Shown: piece by piece, positions 21,401 to 31,603 of the stretch
How the letters are laid out: every line of letters begins with the position of its first letter
How positions within the stretch are numbered: position 1 is the first letter of the stretch
Source: Globodera rostochiensis
Lineage: Eukaryota > Nematoda > Chromadorea > Rhabditida > Heteroderidae
Reading direction: 5' to 3'
Length of the DNA: 64,000 nucleotides
Assembly: GCA_018350325.1 (NCBI GenBank)
Contig: JAEVLN010000015.1
Location: 579,539 to 643,538 of the forward strand
The notes under the pieces: model-generated
Databases searched by the model: none
The model's input: only the letters and a program-made list of their open reading frames with translations
What the model was told of the DNA's origin: nothing
Made by a program: the position numbers and the translations under genes

Positions 21401-21911
21401 AAAAAAAATATTTGACCACAAATAAAGTGCAATTTCCATCATCTCAGACCAATAAATGTTTTCACCGGAAAGTGCCGTCTTGAGGGGTCAATTTTCATCC
21501 CCGTCCCCGGGCGGGGATGAGGACCGGAGATCCCTGTTTTCGGAGATAGGCAAACCGGGAAATGGGGAGCGGCGAACCTAGTACAATGATTTGAGCAATT
21601 TCCTGTTACATTAAGCATTTTTAGCAATTTTTTTTCGCGCGAGATTTTTCAAATTTTTGGGAAAATAGGCGGGGGCGTCGGCGGTAGCAAAAGTTCCGAA
21701 TTCAATAAAATAAGGAGGGACCTGAAACAAGGGCATTAAATGTTTAAATTGAGACTTTTCAAATAAGGACAAAGCAAATTTTTTTTTTGGGGGGAGGGGT
21801 TCAAAACGCGCTAAATTCCACCCTCCCTGCCTCGTCTACCCTTCGCCTTTCGAATAAAAACACTCACATTTCTTTCAGTCGTTTCTCCACTTTCTTCGGA
21901 TTGTCCGACAT

Positions 21912-22440
21912 TTATTTTTGTTGTTGTAAATCCAAATGATTTTTTCTGGTTCCAATCAGCTAAAACTAAAAATATGGCGTTTTATACTATTATAAAAACA
22001 GAAAGCAAGACAAAAAGCCGAATTCTAGGCCAAAAATCCCACTTCAATGGCCTAAAACGATCAAATGCCCCGGGTCAAACAATTAAATAAAGCTATATTA
22101 ATTAATTGGGTAAGGTCAAAATCAAATGTCAAAAAAAGAGCGAATGAAAGAGAAAGGCAAAATGTGGAAAATTGTGTTGACCTTATGCCCTCTTAAAAAG
22201 GCCAACATTTGGGGGAAAATCAAAATGATTGTTCGGGGCTTTGTGCCGTCCGTATGTATGGGAATTTTGCTGTCGGTTCATTGACTCCCCCCTCCCCCAT
22301 CAATCCTTTCAAAAATGGATTATTTGGGCGGGGATTTATTTATGCACTGATATGCCAATTTATCTAACAAAATATTCAATATGTTTTACAATTAAATCAG
22401 CGCCGTTAGGGCCAATACAGCTCCCATTTAAACGCTAAAA
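21912..22440 (-). promoter_or_regulatory. Conserved upstream region of Fbx5
   Basis: The first ~85 bp upstream of the ATG repeat in Fbx7, Fbx8, Fbx9 and Fbx11. On the minus strand they include AGTATAAAA, then CTGATTGGAA (an inverted CCAAT), then AATCATTTGGA before the start codon. Beyond that, 22010-22440 is homologous only to 39430-39800 above Fbx7 (shared GGGGCTTTGTGCCGTCCGTA-like phrase). The TATA-like element lies roughly 65-80 bp above the ATG. Confidence 0.55.
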
Positions 22441-22524
22441 TCAAAGGGGAGGGAGGAGCCAAATCGAAAAGTGCCGACATTTTTTGGTTGAACGCAAAGT
22501 TGAATAGGAGGTTTTTAATAATAC

Positions 22525-22797
22525 GGCTATCGGACATTGGTACACATTTAGCACATTGGACATTTCGCACACTGGGGGGGGGGGGGGAAGGACATTTCGC
22601 ACATCGCTCGCCCATTGAATAGGTCAGATTCGAATAAAAAAACTACCAATCGATTCCTCTCGTAGAGCTGAGAAAGAATCCGCAAAAAGTTTGTGCCGGG
22701 AGTCTCTATTAAGAAAGTTATGAGCCACCAAAAGTTGGCCAAAAAAGGAAACGAATTGATGGGGTACGAATCGGTGGGGAACAAATCGATATTTTAC
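22525..22797. repeat. Chimeric or decayed tandem-arm MITE
   Basis: The left end GGCTATCGGACATTGG matches tandem-arm MITE 1, while the right end (GAACAAATCGATATTTTACC) resembles the end of tandem-arm MITE 2. The interior includes the foldback phrase CCAATCGATTCCTCTCG. No matching target duplication was found. Confidence 0.45.
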
Positions 22798-23159
22798 CCT
22801 AAGAACTTGTTTTTTAAATTTTGGTACTCAAAAAAGGGAATTGCACCCCCCTAAAAATTGATTTTTTTTTCGATACCCCCAAGGCAAAACCTTATTTGTT
22901 AGATGCGTGCCTGCCCACTGTCTTAAAATTTGTTTATAATCCAGGGTGGCGGATTTTTCATAGTTTTTGTATTAAACAAATAAATTCAATAGGGAGAGAA
23001 CCCTTTTAGTAAACATTTTCGAAATATTAATATATAAAGAAAAATAGTCTGAATATGTTATTTGTAGAGCCCGGACAGGACAGGAGTCCTGCCAGGATTT
23101 TCCAGGACTCCTGATCCGGAATCCTGGTATTTTCGACGAAGCACCAGGATCAGGATATC
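22798..23159. other. Gene-free AT-rich stretch
   Basis: No supported gene or named repeat. At about 23080 it passes into CAGGATCC words. Confidence 0.4.
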
Positions 23160-23312
23160 CTTCCAAAAATCTGATCCGGGAATCTCAGATCAGGATCCTG
23201 GTCATTTCCAAAATCCTGATCCGGGAATCTCAGATCAGGCTCCTGGTCATTTCCAAAATCCTGATCCGGGAATCTCAGATCAGGATCTGGAATCCTGTCC
23301 GGGTAATCGGAC
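23070..23312. repeat. CAGGATCCTGG tandem repeat
   Basis: About four imperfect copies of a ~45-bp unit containing AATCCTGATCCGGGAATCTC and AGATCAGGATCCTGGTCATT. The words are themselves partly palindromic. Confidence 0.7.
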
Positions 23313-23342
23313 CAGGATTTTCAGTTATGTATTGGGGAAACG

Positions 23343-24082
23343 GCCCAACTGAGTCTGGCCAACTGAGTCTGGGCCAACTGAGTCTGGCCGACTGAGTCTG
23401 ACCAACTGAGTCTGGTGGCCAACTGAGTCTGGTGGCCAACTGAGTCTGGTTGGCAGGAAAAAATTTTGAACTTAATTTTGTAAAATAAAAAGTCAACAAA
23501 CATATCCTAAAAAAATATCTTTCTTAAACAAACTTCCGAGAAGTACTCCGGGGTTATCGAGAACGGAATCACGAATATGACATCAGATTTATCATTTGAC
23601 ATCATCCAATCTATGATTTCAACATTTATGATTTTTTGAAAAATTTCTATTTGTTATCCGTTTTTACACTAATAGGCTTAGGCCTAAGCCTAACAAACCC
23701 CAAGCCAGGGTGCCTTAGGTCTAAGCCTAACGAACCCCAGGTATCATTTTTTGGGCGACCATCAATATGCCATACAAAATCAAAACGCCCAAAGAATAAT
23801 CGATTTTCTCACAGGAATTTCCAAAATTATCACATGAAGATTCAATGATTGTTTTATTTAGTTTTAGTTGTTGATTATGTTTGTTTGCTTTAATTTTTGT
23901 TTAAGAAAGATATTTTTTTTAGGATACGTTTTTTGACTTTCTTTATTTAAGTTCAAAATTTTTTCTTACCAACCAGACTCAGTTGGCCGTGCTCTAGTGT
24001 AGGGAAAGCAGGAGCAGAGACTCAGTTGGCCACCAGACTCAGTTGGCCAGACTCAGTCGGCCAGACTCAGTTGGCCCAGACT
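23343..24082. mobile_element. Foldback element with ACTGAGTCTGGCCA arms
   Basis: The left arm 23343-23452 is a run of CCAACTGAGTCTGG units. The right arm 23980-24082 is a run of the inverted complement CCAGACTCAGTTGG. It has the same construction as the tandem-arm MITEs but with a different motif. End sequences and target duplication are not clear. The core includes a GGCTTAGGCCTAAGCC phrase (23672-23740). Confidence 0.65.
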
Positions 24083-24084
24083 CG

Positions 24085-24165
24085 TGAACTGGTGGTGTAG
24101 TGGTTTGCGATGGTGATCGGAATCTTTTGTGTTGCGGTTCAAACTCCGACTACGTAAATATTTTT
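24085..24165 (+). repeat. tRNA-derived SINE-like sequence
   Basis: Box A TGGTGTAGTGG and box B-like GGTTCAAACTCC at tRNA-like spacing on the plus strand. The acceptor stem does not close, so this is not called a tRNA gene. Confidence 0.4.
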
Positions 24166-24360
24166 TATGACTTTTCGGTGATCTATAGTCAAATAACCAA
24201 TCTCAAAAAACTTCTCAAATTCTATCCAATTTGCCGTATTTACAACTTTTTAGAATTTTCATTTTTGGTTGGACAAAATCACCGACTTTTTAAAAAAATC
24301 AATTTGGGGGGGGGGGCTACGTGAGGTTATAGAGACGAACAAACAACGAGCCGAGTAAGC

Positions 24361-24500
24361 CAAAACCGGACATTTCGCCGAAATTGGGGAGGGGCCAAAA
24401 CCGGACCTTTCGCCGAAATTGGGGAGGGGCTAAAACCGGACCTTTCGCCGAAATTGGGGAGGGGCTAAAACCGGACATTCCGCCGAAATTGGGGAGGGGG
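24361..24500. repeat. 35-bp tandem repeat, four copies
   Basis: The unit contains AAAACCGGACATTTCGCCG followed by AAATTGGGGAGGGG. A related single copy occurs near 41045 with the same following phrase (TTTCAACAGCGC), so the four copies here are a local expansion. Confidence 0.8.
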
Positions 24501-24775
24501 GGATTACGAGTTCAACAGCGCTTTAGTTCCCTTTAACTTTCTCAGACAATAAAAATTTATTGCTGGCTAAACGTAACAATTCAATGTTTTGTCCATTTAT
24601 ATGTAAGTTTTAATTCCATCCAAAATTTATGCCTTTTCGTCCTCAATTCTTTCTCTTTTTGGGCTCACTTGGGCCTTCGTTTGCTTCAAGCAGTCTAAAA
24701 TTAGAAAATAGGAGAAGACAACGAAAGTTAGGAATCGATTTGGGCAATCCTTTGTAGGGTTCGGATAATCGGGTT

Positions 24776-25012
24776 GGGGCCGGGCGGGCTTTTTTCCGGG
24801 CAACCCGAAAGTGGCCGGGCGGGCTTTTTTCCGGGCAACCCGAAAGTGGCCGGGCGGGCTTTTCCGGGCGGGCTTTTTTCGATTTTTTGTCCGGGCGGGC
24901 TTTGCCGGGCGAATACCGGGCTTTAGCCCGGATCGAATATTTCCTAGTCGGGCGCCCGCCCGGCCGAATGCCCGCCCGTTGCCCGCCCGACCCGGGCGCC
25001 CGTCCGAACCCT
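24776..25012. repeat. GC-rich GGCCGGGCGGGC repeat
   Basis: About 2.5 copies of a 36-bp unit (GGGCTTTTTTCCGGGCAACC inside) pass into CGGGCG/CGCCCG words in inverted orientation. It has very high GC compared with its flanks and lies in intron 4 of Fbx6. Confidence 0.65.
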
Positions 25013-25606
25013 AATCCTTTGGAATTGGGTTCCCGATTGAAAAAAATCTTAAAAATTTAAAATGCATGTTTTCTAGGTAAAATATGCATAGAACACGAAT
25101 CCGAGCTCTGATTTTGCTAATTTTGAACCCCGAATTCGAAAATTTTTCGATTTTTCAGACACGTGAAAAATAATTTATGCGCGATATTCAAAAAATGCAC
25201 GAAAATGTATGTGATAATGAGAAAAAAAAATTGAATCGATAACGGGGTCGAAATGTGCAATATAAAAAATTTGTCAACCCAAAAAAAAAAGTTGCTTGCG
25301 TTTTGAACTTTTGAAAAATGTTCGAATTCGGTTTTCGACATTCGCAATTGGACCGGGATTAACCGGGACGAAAATTCACCCCTAACAAATAAGATCGGTA
25401 TTTTGCATTTATGGTGGTTGCAGTTGAGGGATTGGTTGGGGTTCAGATCCCCGATATTGCAAATGATTTTTTCCCCGGCTTTCTGTGATTTTGTTATATA
25501 CCCGTCGCCAATGTCCCTGCCGTGGAAGTTAATGAGGATGCTATTCCACTCCAGAGTCCGATTCCATTCAATTGTCTCCCTTTCCCACTCGGCCCTATTG
25601 TCTTCT

Positions 25607-25834
25607 TGTTGTGTCCTTGTCCGATAGGGTTAACAACAATTGAAGAATAAATTTTATTGAAGAATAAATAAATTAACAAATGGTGGACGGAGGTCAAGTT
25701 TGGTTGGGAGTTGAATAATAATAGAAGTGAAAGGACCGAGGGAGCGGGGGAGTAAAGAGTGGGGGAAAAATGATATGTAATCAATGGGTCAATCGATAAG
25801 ACGGAACGCCAAGGATGACCGTTCCTCTCCAACA
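25607..25834 (-). repeat. 3' LTR of the retrotransposon
   Basis: Element-sense 3' LTR, 228 bp, preceded on the minus strand by the polypurine tract. By eye identical to the copy at 30386-30613. Confidence 0.95.
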
Positions 25835-25864
25835 CCTCCCTCTTTAAGCTGCTTCCCGGCGGGT

Positions 25865-28800
25865 TTAGTGACGGGACTTCCGCGCCGGTGGCGGCGAGTA
25901 GAAGGTCCTCGGTTTGATGGTTCGACGTGATCGGCGAACCGCTAACGGTGGACTGCCCTGCGGCAATTGCTGATCCTTTGGTGGCTGGTGGTTTTCGTCG
26001 GCGTGAACTGTCGGGATCGGTTCCCGATCCGTGGTTGGGCCGTCCTCTTCGAATGCAAAACGTCGACGCAATTGATTAGCGTGGCGATGGACGATTCTTT
26101 TGCCGAGCGAAGGGACCAGAACTCGATACGTGGGCGAGTGACGAACTCTTTCCACAATCGTGCCTGGCAACCAATGTGCCTTACCAAGTTTGTAGTTGAG
26201 GAGCAAAACCGGGTCCTGAGGACCGAATTCTGATGGTTTTGCGCCATGTTTCTCGTCGAATTGTTTTGTCATTTGAGACGAATATTTGAGTTGGGACTTC
26301 CTGATGTCTTTCTGATCGACGAATTCCCGTTGTTCCCCCCTTGGGTGGATGAGTGACAACGTCGTTCTGAGTTTCCGACCAAAAAATAATTGGTCTGGGG
26401 AATGCCCATTCAGTACGGCGCTTGGAGTCGTCCGGTAAGAGAGAAGCATTTTCTCTGCCCAAAGCTTGTCGCCTTTAGCGCACTTTTTCATTGCTCTCTT
26501 AAAAGTGTCCACGAACCTCTCCACTTGGCCGTTCGATTGCGGGTGGAATGGCGGTGTGAAGGTGTGTTTGATGCCGAATTCCTTGCAGAACCCGGCAAAT
26601 TCCGCTGAGCGAAACTGTGTGCCATTATCTGACACAATTTCTTCCGGGACTCCAGACCGATAAATGACTGAGCGGAGCACTTTTATTGTCGCTGACGATG
26701 TTGTGGTGTTCATTAGGCAAACTTCTGGCCATTTTGAAAATGAATCCACCAGAATCAGGTACATGTGTCCATCTTCACATGGTCCGGCAAAATCGATGTG
26801 CACCCGCTGAAAAGCTTGGCTCGTCGGTGGCCACGGAGCTAGCGGTGCTTTTGTAGGTGCTTTCAGCGCATTTTGGCATTCTTCGCACTCTCTGACGACC
26901 TTTTCGATTGCCGAATCGAGTCCCGGCCAGTAAAAATGGCGTCGAGCGAGCGCTTTCATGCGCACGATCCCGGGGTGGGACATGTGAAGTGTTTTCAATG
27001 CTCGCGCCCGAAGAAGAGATGGGACGATGATGCGTTGTTGGTACATCAAACAACCTTCGATTCCGATGATTTCGTCTCTTTTCGGAAAATATGGAGCGAA
27101 TTCCGGATCGTTGACCTTTTTCGGCCATCCCGATCTCGACAAGCGCAGAATTTCTGACAAAATTTCGTCTTCTGCGGTTACTTCGGCGATCTCTTTTGCC
27201 GTTATTGGCAGCTGATCGGTTTGTGATTGAAGGACGGTGCTGATGTAGCATTCTGTTTCCGTGCAGATGTTTGCTATCAGTCTGTCCTCTTCTGGCCGGG
27301 GGTAGTTTGCAATAAGCCGGGAAAGGACGTCGGCTTGGCCAAATGCGGCCGTGTTCACATATTTGATGACAAAATCATAATTTGTCATGATCAAAGCCCA
27401 TCGTTGGAGTCTGCTGGCTGAATAAATCGGTATTCCTTTCTTTGAGCCGAAGATTGCCAATAACGGCTTGTGATCGGTGAGAAGGGTGAATTTGTGGCCA
27501 AACAGCATTCGATGGAACTTTTGCACTGCAAATATGAGTGCCAGTGCCTCCTTTTCGATTTGGCTGTAGTTTTGTTGGGCGTCTGATAGTGTGCACGATG
27601 CGTGTTCGATCACTTTTTCAGACTTATCCGGCCAAATGTGGCTGATTGTTGCGCCAATTCCGTCTTTGGAAGCGTCTGCTGCTACAACCATTTGAAGGGA
27701 TGGGTCGTAGTGGGTCAGCAATAAGTCAGATGTCATAATTTCTTTGGCCTTTTCAAATGCCGTTTGCTGTTCCGCTTTCCAATTCCAACTGATGTCCTTT
27801 CGTAGGAGCTGATCAAGTGGCGCCCGAATTTCGCGCATTTCTTTGACGAATTTTCCATAGTAATTGAGGGCTCCCAAAAATGATCTGAGGGTTGAAACAT
27901 CGTGGGGCGGTGGCATTTGCCTGATTGCTTTTGAGCGCGACGGATCTGGTCGGATGCCTTCAGCAGAAATGATGTGCCCCAGGAAAAGTAGTTCCTTTTG
28001 AAGAAATTTGCACTTTTCTAGCTGAATGCGGAGTCCGAATTCCTTTATGCGCGTGAAGAGCTGATATATTGCTGATAGATGTTGCTCCAGCGTTTTGGTG
28101 GCGATTAGTCCGTCGTCGAGATAGGCGAAAACGCCCGGAATTCCGGCACAAATTTGATCCATTAAATGCTGGAATATCGACGGAGCTGATTTAACGCCGA
28201 ACGGGAGACGTTGACACTGGAACAATCCTCGATGTGTGTTGAGTGCACACAGCTGCTGGGATTCCGGGTCCAATTCCATTTGCAAATACGCATCGCGTAG
28301 GTCGAGATTAGAAAAATATGCCGCTCCATTTAGTGCCGCATAAATATTTTCCGGTCGGGGCAATGGATGGCGATTCAACTCGAGGGCGTTGTTCAGTCCG
28401 GTAGAAAAATCGATGCAGACGCGAGTCTTGCCGTTTTTCTTTTTCACCGCTAAAATTGGGGCGGCCCAGTGACTGAACTCGATGGGTTTGATGGCCCCAA
28501 TCTTGAGCAATCGATCCAATTCGTCGTTTACGGCGTCGATGGCGCCATGGGGGACCGGTCTCGCTTTGCAATATACCGGTTTTGCATCCGGTTTGAGGAT
28601 GAGATGAGCCTTTGCCTTTGTGCATCGGCCTAAGTCGCTGCTGAACACCTCCGAAAAGTCGGATTGGAGAGCCGAAATGAGCGATTGCGCATCCTTCACA
28701 TTTGTGGGGTGTTGTGGTGCCGTTTTTGAGGGATTGCAGCGTGCTTTTGTGCGCACTTCCTGGAATAAAATCTCCGTTGGGATAATTTCCAGCTGTTCAA

Positions 28801-30127
28801 TCCACGGCAATCCCAATAAATCTTGCTCTATCGTTTTGCTGACGTATGCCGTGAGTGTTTTCGGCGAGCTGCGTGAAGTTTTGACGACGCACTCAAATTT
28901 TCCGTTGATTGGGACGGGTTCTCCGTTGCAGTTCTTTGCTTCGATGTCGGACGGAGAAAGAGCCGGTTTCCCAAGTTTGATCCACGTTTGGAGCGGAATG
29001 ATGGTGGCTTGTGCGCCGGTGTCAACATTCATTCTGTTTTGGACACCATTGATGGTGATCAGAATTTTCCAATATCGCGGTTGGGTTGTACCCATAGCCA
29101 TCAGATGTGTCTTAACTCCGATGCTGAGGAATGATCGGTTTTTCCGGGGTGGCGCATTTGCCGTTTGTCGACAAACTTTTGCGATGTGGCCTTTTCTTTG
29201 GCATTTTGAGCAGATTGCATCTTTTAGTCGGCACTCCGCGCGCCAGTGGTTTGAAAGTCCGCACGATCCGCATGGGTGAGTCGGTGGACCACGGAATGGT
29301 TTACCTTTTTCCGTAGAAATGGAACCGCTTTGCTGGTTGTGACTTCTTTGTTCGCCGTGCTGTTGGAGATGGGGCTTGATTTTCGAGCCCCTCCATTGCT
29401 GTGGGCGTGCGCGAATAGCGTTGGTCGCAACTGGTGGCGACATGAGCGAAAGAGCGCTTTCTTTAACCAATTGGATGGTCCTTAACTCCTCCTCAACCTT
29501 TTTGAGTGTTATTGCCGTCCCCGTTTTCCTCGAATCTTCTAACATTTTCAGACATTTTTGTCTTAAATCGTGGTTTTCATCGCGGAGTGCTATCACCAAG
29601 ATAATGCATTTGAGCTCCTCTTTGGTTAGACTCAAATTAGCATTTTCGCACGACGCGTTGATGAGTGCCACAAGCGACGTAATGTCCTGCCTTGGCTGCT
29701 GCCGAATTTTGAAACAATCGTATCGGCGGACAAACAGAGAGCGTGTTTCAGCGAATAACTCCTTCAGATTGGTGAGGGTCTCTGCCCATTTAATCTGGTC
29801 GGGTAGGGTTGGGCTGACGCTGTCCCTGTATTTGCTGTATTCTTCATCCGCCATTTTACCTAACAGCAGACGGACTTTTGTCGCCTCTGGTAATTCCTTT
29901 CCATCCTCTTCGATGATCTTTCCATACCTCTTAAACCATTGGTCGAATGTATGCCCATTCTCTGGGTCATAGTTGAATTTGCCGATCCGTGCATCGATTG
30001 AATTTGTTAAATTGGCGTTGGCCAAGTCGTTGTTTGCTGGTGTTGCAGCTTTCAACATTTGCTGCACGCGCGCCTCTGATTGCGCTAGCACATTGTCGAG
30101 TACTCGCTGGAGGGTGGCTGCGTCCAT
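25865..30127 (-). CDS. Gag-Pol polyprotein of a Ty3/gypsy-type retrotransposon
   Basis: A single 1420-residue frame. Gag occupies about residues 1-340 and ends in two CCHC zinc knuckles, CGSCGLSNHWRAEC (about 284) and CSKCQRKGHIAKVC. The aspartic protease has DTGA (about 367). Reverse transcriptase has YLDD (about 669), then RNase H with LTDHKPLLAIF. Integrase has an HHCC finger (HPG...CEEC) and a DDE core with D in HIDFAG (about 1109), D in DNGTQF (about 1166) and E in NGQVERF (about 1201). The order protease-RT-RNaseH-integrase is that of Ty3/gypsy. Gag and Pol share one frame with no stop or shift. There is no envelope gene. All catalytic residues I looked for are present, so the element may be active. 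Confidence 0.96.
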   Translation of the reverse strand: MDAATLQRVLDNVLAQSEARVQQMLKAATPANNDLANANLTNSIDARIGKFNYDPENGHTFDQWFKRYGKIIEEDGKELPEATKVRLLLGKMADEEYSKYRDSVSPTLPDQIKWAETLTNLKELFAETRSLFVRRYDCFKIRQQPRQDITSLVALINASCENANLSLTKEELKCIILVIALRDENHDLRQKCLKMLEDSRKTGTAITLKKVEEELRTIQLVKESALSLMSPPVATNAIRARPQQWRGSKIKPHLQQHGEQRSHNQQSGSISTEKGKPFRGPPTHPCGSCGLSNHWRAECRLKDAICSKCQRKGHIAKVCRQTANAPPRKNRSFLSIGVKTHLMAMGTTQPRYWKILITINGVQNRMNVDTGAQATIIPLQTWIKLGKPALSPSDIEAKNCNGEPVPINGKFECVVKTSRSSPKTLTAYVSKTIEQDLLGLPWIEQLEIIPTEILFQEVRTKARCNPSKTAPQHPTNVKDAQSLISALQSDFSEVFSSDLGRCTKAKAHLILKPDAKPVYCKARPVPHGAIDAVNDELDRLLKIGAIKPIEFSHWAAPILAVKKKNGKTRVCIDFSTGLNNALELNRHPLPRPENIYAALNGAAYFSNLDLRDAYLQMELDPESQQLCALNTHRGLFQCQRLPFGVKSAPSIFQHLMDQICAGIPGVFAYLDDGLIATKTLEQHLSAIYQLFTRIKEFGLRIQLEKCKFLQKELLFLGHIISAEGIRPDPSRSKAIRQMPPPHDVSTLRSFLGALNYYGKFVKEMREIRAPLDQLLRKDISWNWKAEQQTAFEKAKEIMTSDLLLTHYDPSLQMVVAADASKDGIGATISHIWPDKSEKVIEHASCTLSDAQQNYSQIEKEALALIFAVQKFHRMLFGHKFTLLTDHKPLLAIFGSKKGIPIYSASRLQRWALIMTNYDFVIKYVNTAAFGQADVLSRLIANYPRPEEDRLIANICTETECYISTVLQSQTDQLPITAKEIAEVTAEDEILSEILRLSRSGWPKKVNDPEFAPYFPKRDEIIGIEGCLMYQQRIIVPSLLRARALKTLHMSHPGIVRMKALARRHFYWPGLDSAIEKVVRECEECQNALKAPTKAPLAPWPPTSQAFQRVHIDFAGPCEDGHMYLILVDSFSKWPEVCLMNTTTSSATIKVLRSVIYRSGVPEEIVSDNGTQFRSAEFAGFCKEFGIKHTFTPPFHPQSNGQVERFVDTFKRAMKKCAKGDKLWAEKMLLSYRTTPSAVLNGHSPDQLFFGRKLRTTLSLIHPRGEQREFVDQKDIRKSQLKYSSQMTKQFDEKHGAKPSEFGPQDPVLLLNYKLGKAHWLPGTIVERVRHSPTYRVLVPSLGKRIVHRHANQLRRRFAFEEDGPTTDREPIPTVHADENHQPPKDQQLPQGSPPLAVRRSRRTIKPRTFYSPPPARKSRH

Positions 30128-30385
30128 TTTTCTTTCTTTGATATGGGTGCTTGTAGATGAAAAACCTCGTCTCGAGGAACCTCAACCCGTCTCGGGTTTG
30201 TTGGTTTTTCGACGATGTAAACCGCACCTGGCGGAACCTCAACCCGCCTGGGGTTTGTTGGTTTTTCGAAGATTTCCGCGAAGTTGAAAATCAGCACGAG
30301 ATTTTCAACTTCCCACACAAGCAGAATCAGCACGAGATTATGCTTGTTGAATATGTTGCCGGTCAGTTGCTGACTGCGCCAAAAT
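30128..30385 (-). other. Retrotransposon leader with paired direct repeats
   Basis: Between the 5' LTR and gag. The plus-strand text shows two copies each of GGAACCTCAACCCG plus GGGTTTGTTGGTTTTTCGA, about 69 bp apart, and two copies of AATCAGCACGAGATT. The second pair is flanked by GTTGAAAATC/GATTTTCAAC, which forms a short stem. Such structured leaders often hold packaging signals in retroelements; that role is only inferred here. Confidence 0.6.
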
Positions 30386-30613
30386 TGTTGTGTCCTTGTC
30401 CGATAGGGTTAACAACAATTGAAGAATAAATTTTATTGAAGAATAAATAAATTAACAAATGGTGGACGGAGGTCAAGTTTGGTTGGGAGTTGAATAATAA
30501 TAGAAGTGAAAGGACCGAGGGAGCGGGGGAGTAAAGAGTGGGGGAAAAATGATATGTAATCAATGGGTCAATCGATAAGACGGAACGCCAAGGATGACCG
30601 TTCCTCTCCAACA
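30386..30613 (-). repeat. 5' LTR of the retrotransposon
   Basis: Element-sense 5' LTR. It contains two AGAATAAATT-like A/T-rich words that could serve as promoter or polyadenylation signals, but these are not distinctive. Confidence 0.95.
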
Positions 30614-31250
30614 CTTCTTCAAGCTCAATCGGACAACGAACCAACAGCCATTCGTTTCCCTTAATGTGCCGAAACACCAATCGTTCCCCCGTCAAATTGT
30701 TTATCAGCTCAAATGGCATAATGCCATCAAAAGACAACCAATCCCAAACACAGATGATGAAATTGACCGGACTGGTCGAATTGACAAATGTCTAAACAAA
30801 GAATTAATTTAAAGCAGAAATTCACAGTTAAAGATTACCATTTTGAGTCTTTCCATTCCCGTCGAACAGAAGGAGCATTTCAAACCCTTCGGAAGGCTAT
30901 CCCCGCGGGGCGTGTGCAGCCATTTGGCCAATGCTTTGGCAGAGGAAGTGCCGGCACTGTCATCGGCCGGGAACGCGGGAAAAAGACCAAAGGAATTGAT
31001 CATTCGGAGCCTTGCACAATTGCGAAGAACGGTCGGAGAGAATTGACGCAAACGGCCGAATTCGGAGGAAAACAATTGAAATCCGCAAATGTTGTCATTG
31101 ATCAAAGGCCAAATTTAGTGCCAAATGATTTCCCAGCTGCGGTCTTGGCCGGCGGGTGTTCCAATGGTAAGATTTGTCCCTTTGAAGTCAAAAAGTCGGC
31201 GAATTCTTTGAAGAAATTCGATGACACTTCGGTCGATGTAACTAAGTTTA

Positions 31251-31603
31251 AAATTTTAAATGCATGTTTTCTAGGTTAAAAATATGCGTATAACACAAAT
31301 CCGAGCTCGGATTGTGCAAATTCGAATTCGGAAATTTTAAAAAATTTATGAAACCTTTTTTTCGGTTTGAGAAATTTTTTATATTGCAAATTTTTACCCC
31401 TGTTAAATTGAATTGTTTTTTTCTCATTATTACAAATATTTGTGCATTGACCTTTTTGGGTTCATAAATAAACTATTTTTCACGTGTCTGAAAATTCAAA
31501 AGTGTTCGAATTTGGGTTCGGGGTTCAACATTCTCAAAATCCGAGCTTGGATTCATGTTCTCTACGCATTTTTTTACCCTAGAAAAACATGCATTTAAAA
31601 TTG
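31251..31603. repeat. Foldback element in intron 2 of Fbx6
   Basis: AAATGCATGTTTTCTAGG on the left matches CCTAGAAAAACATGCATTT on the right. The inner parts (CCGAGCTCGGATT, ATCCGAGCTTGGATT) also pair. A partial copy lies at 25055-25140. Confidence 0.7.

Larger units (their letters stand above)
18262..21911 (-). pseudogene. Fbx5: near-complete F-box-like gene with frameshift
   Basis: All five exons are present: exon 1 21868-21911 ([14 protein letters not shown]), exon 2 19877-20153, exon 3 19427-19829, exon 4 19083-19369, exon 5 18262-18313. Exon 2 has lost two bases at the position where relatives read GPLLLGL, so the F-box-like region is out of frame with the rest. Exons 3-5 stay open and keep [22 protein letters not shown] and [10 protein letters not shown]. 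Exon 4 is 6 bp longer than in Fbx8. Intron 1 (about 1.7 kb) is long and homologous to that of Fbx7, with extra GGGGATC-rich inserts. The promoter block above exon 1 is conserved, so transcription may persist. Confidence 0.75.
25607..30613 (-). mobile_element. Complete Ty3/gypsy-type LTR retrotransposon
   Basis: Two 228-bp LTRs (25607-25834 and 30386-30613) start TGTTG and end CAACA, and I see no difference between them. A 5-bp target duplication CTTCT is present at 25602-25606 and 30614-30618. On the minus strand a polypurine tract AAAGAGGGAG abuts the 3' LTR (25835-25844), and a TGGCGCAGTCAGC primer-site candidate lies a few bases inside the 5' LTR. One long gag-pol frame is intact. Identical LTRs, an open frame and a perfect target duplication point to a very recent insertion. 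Confidence 0.96.

Noticed and set aside
24085..24165. Functional tRNA gene
   Set aside because: Box A and box B are present but the acceptor and anticodon stems do not close, and related sequences look like SINE heads.
28620..29972. Plus-strand frames of about 200 residues within the retrotransposon
   Set aside because: Antisense shadows of gag-pol with no recognisable domain.
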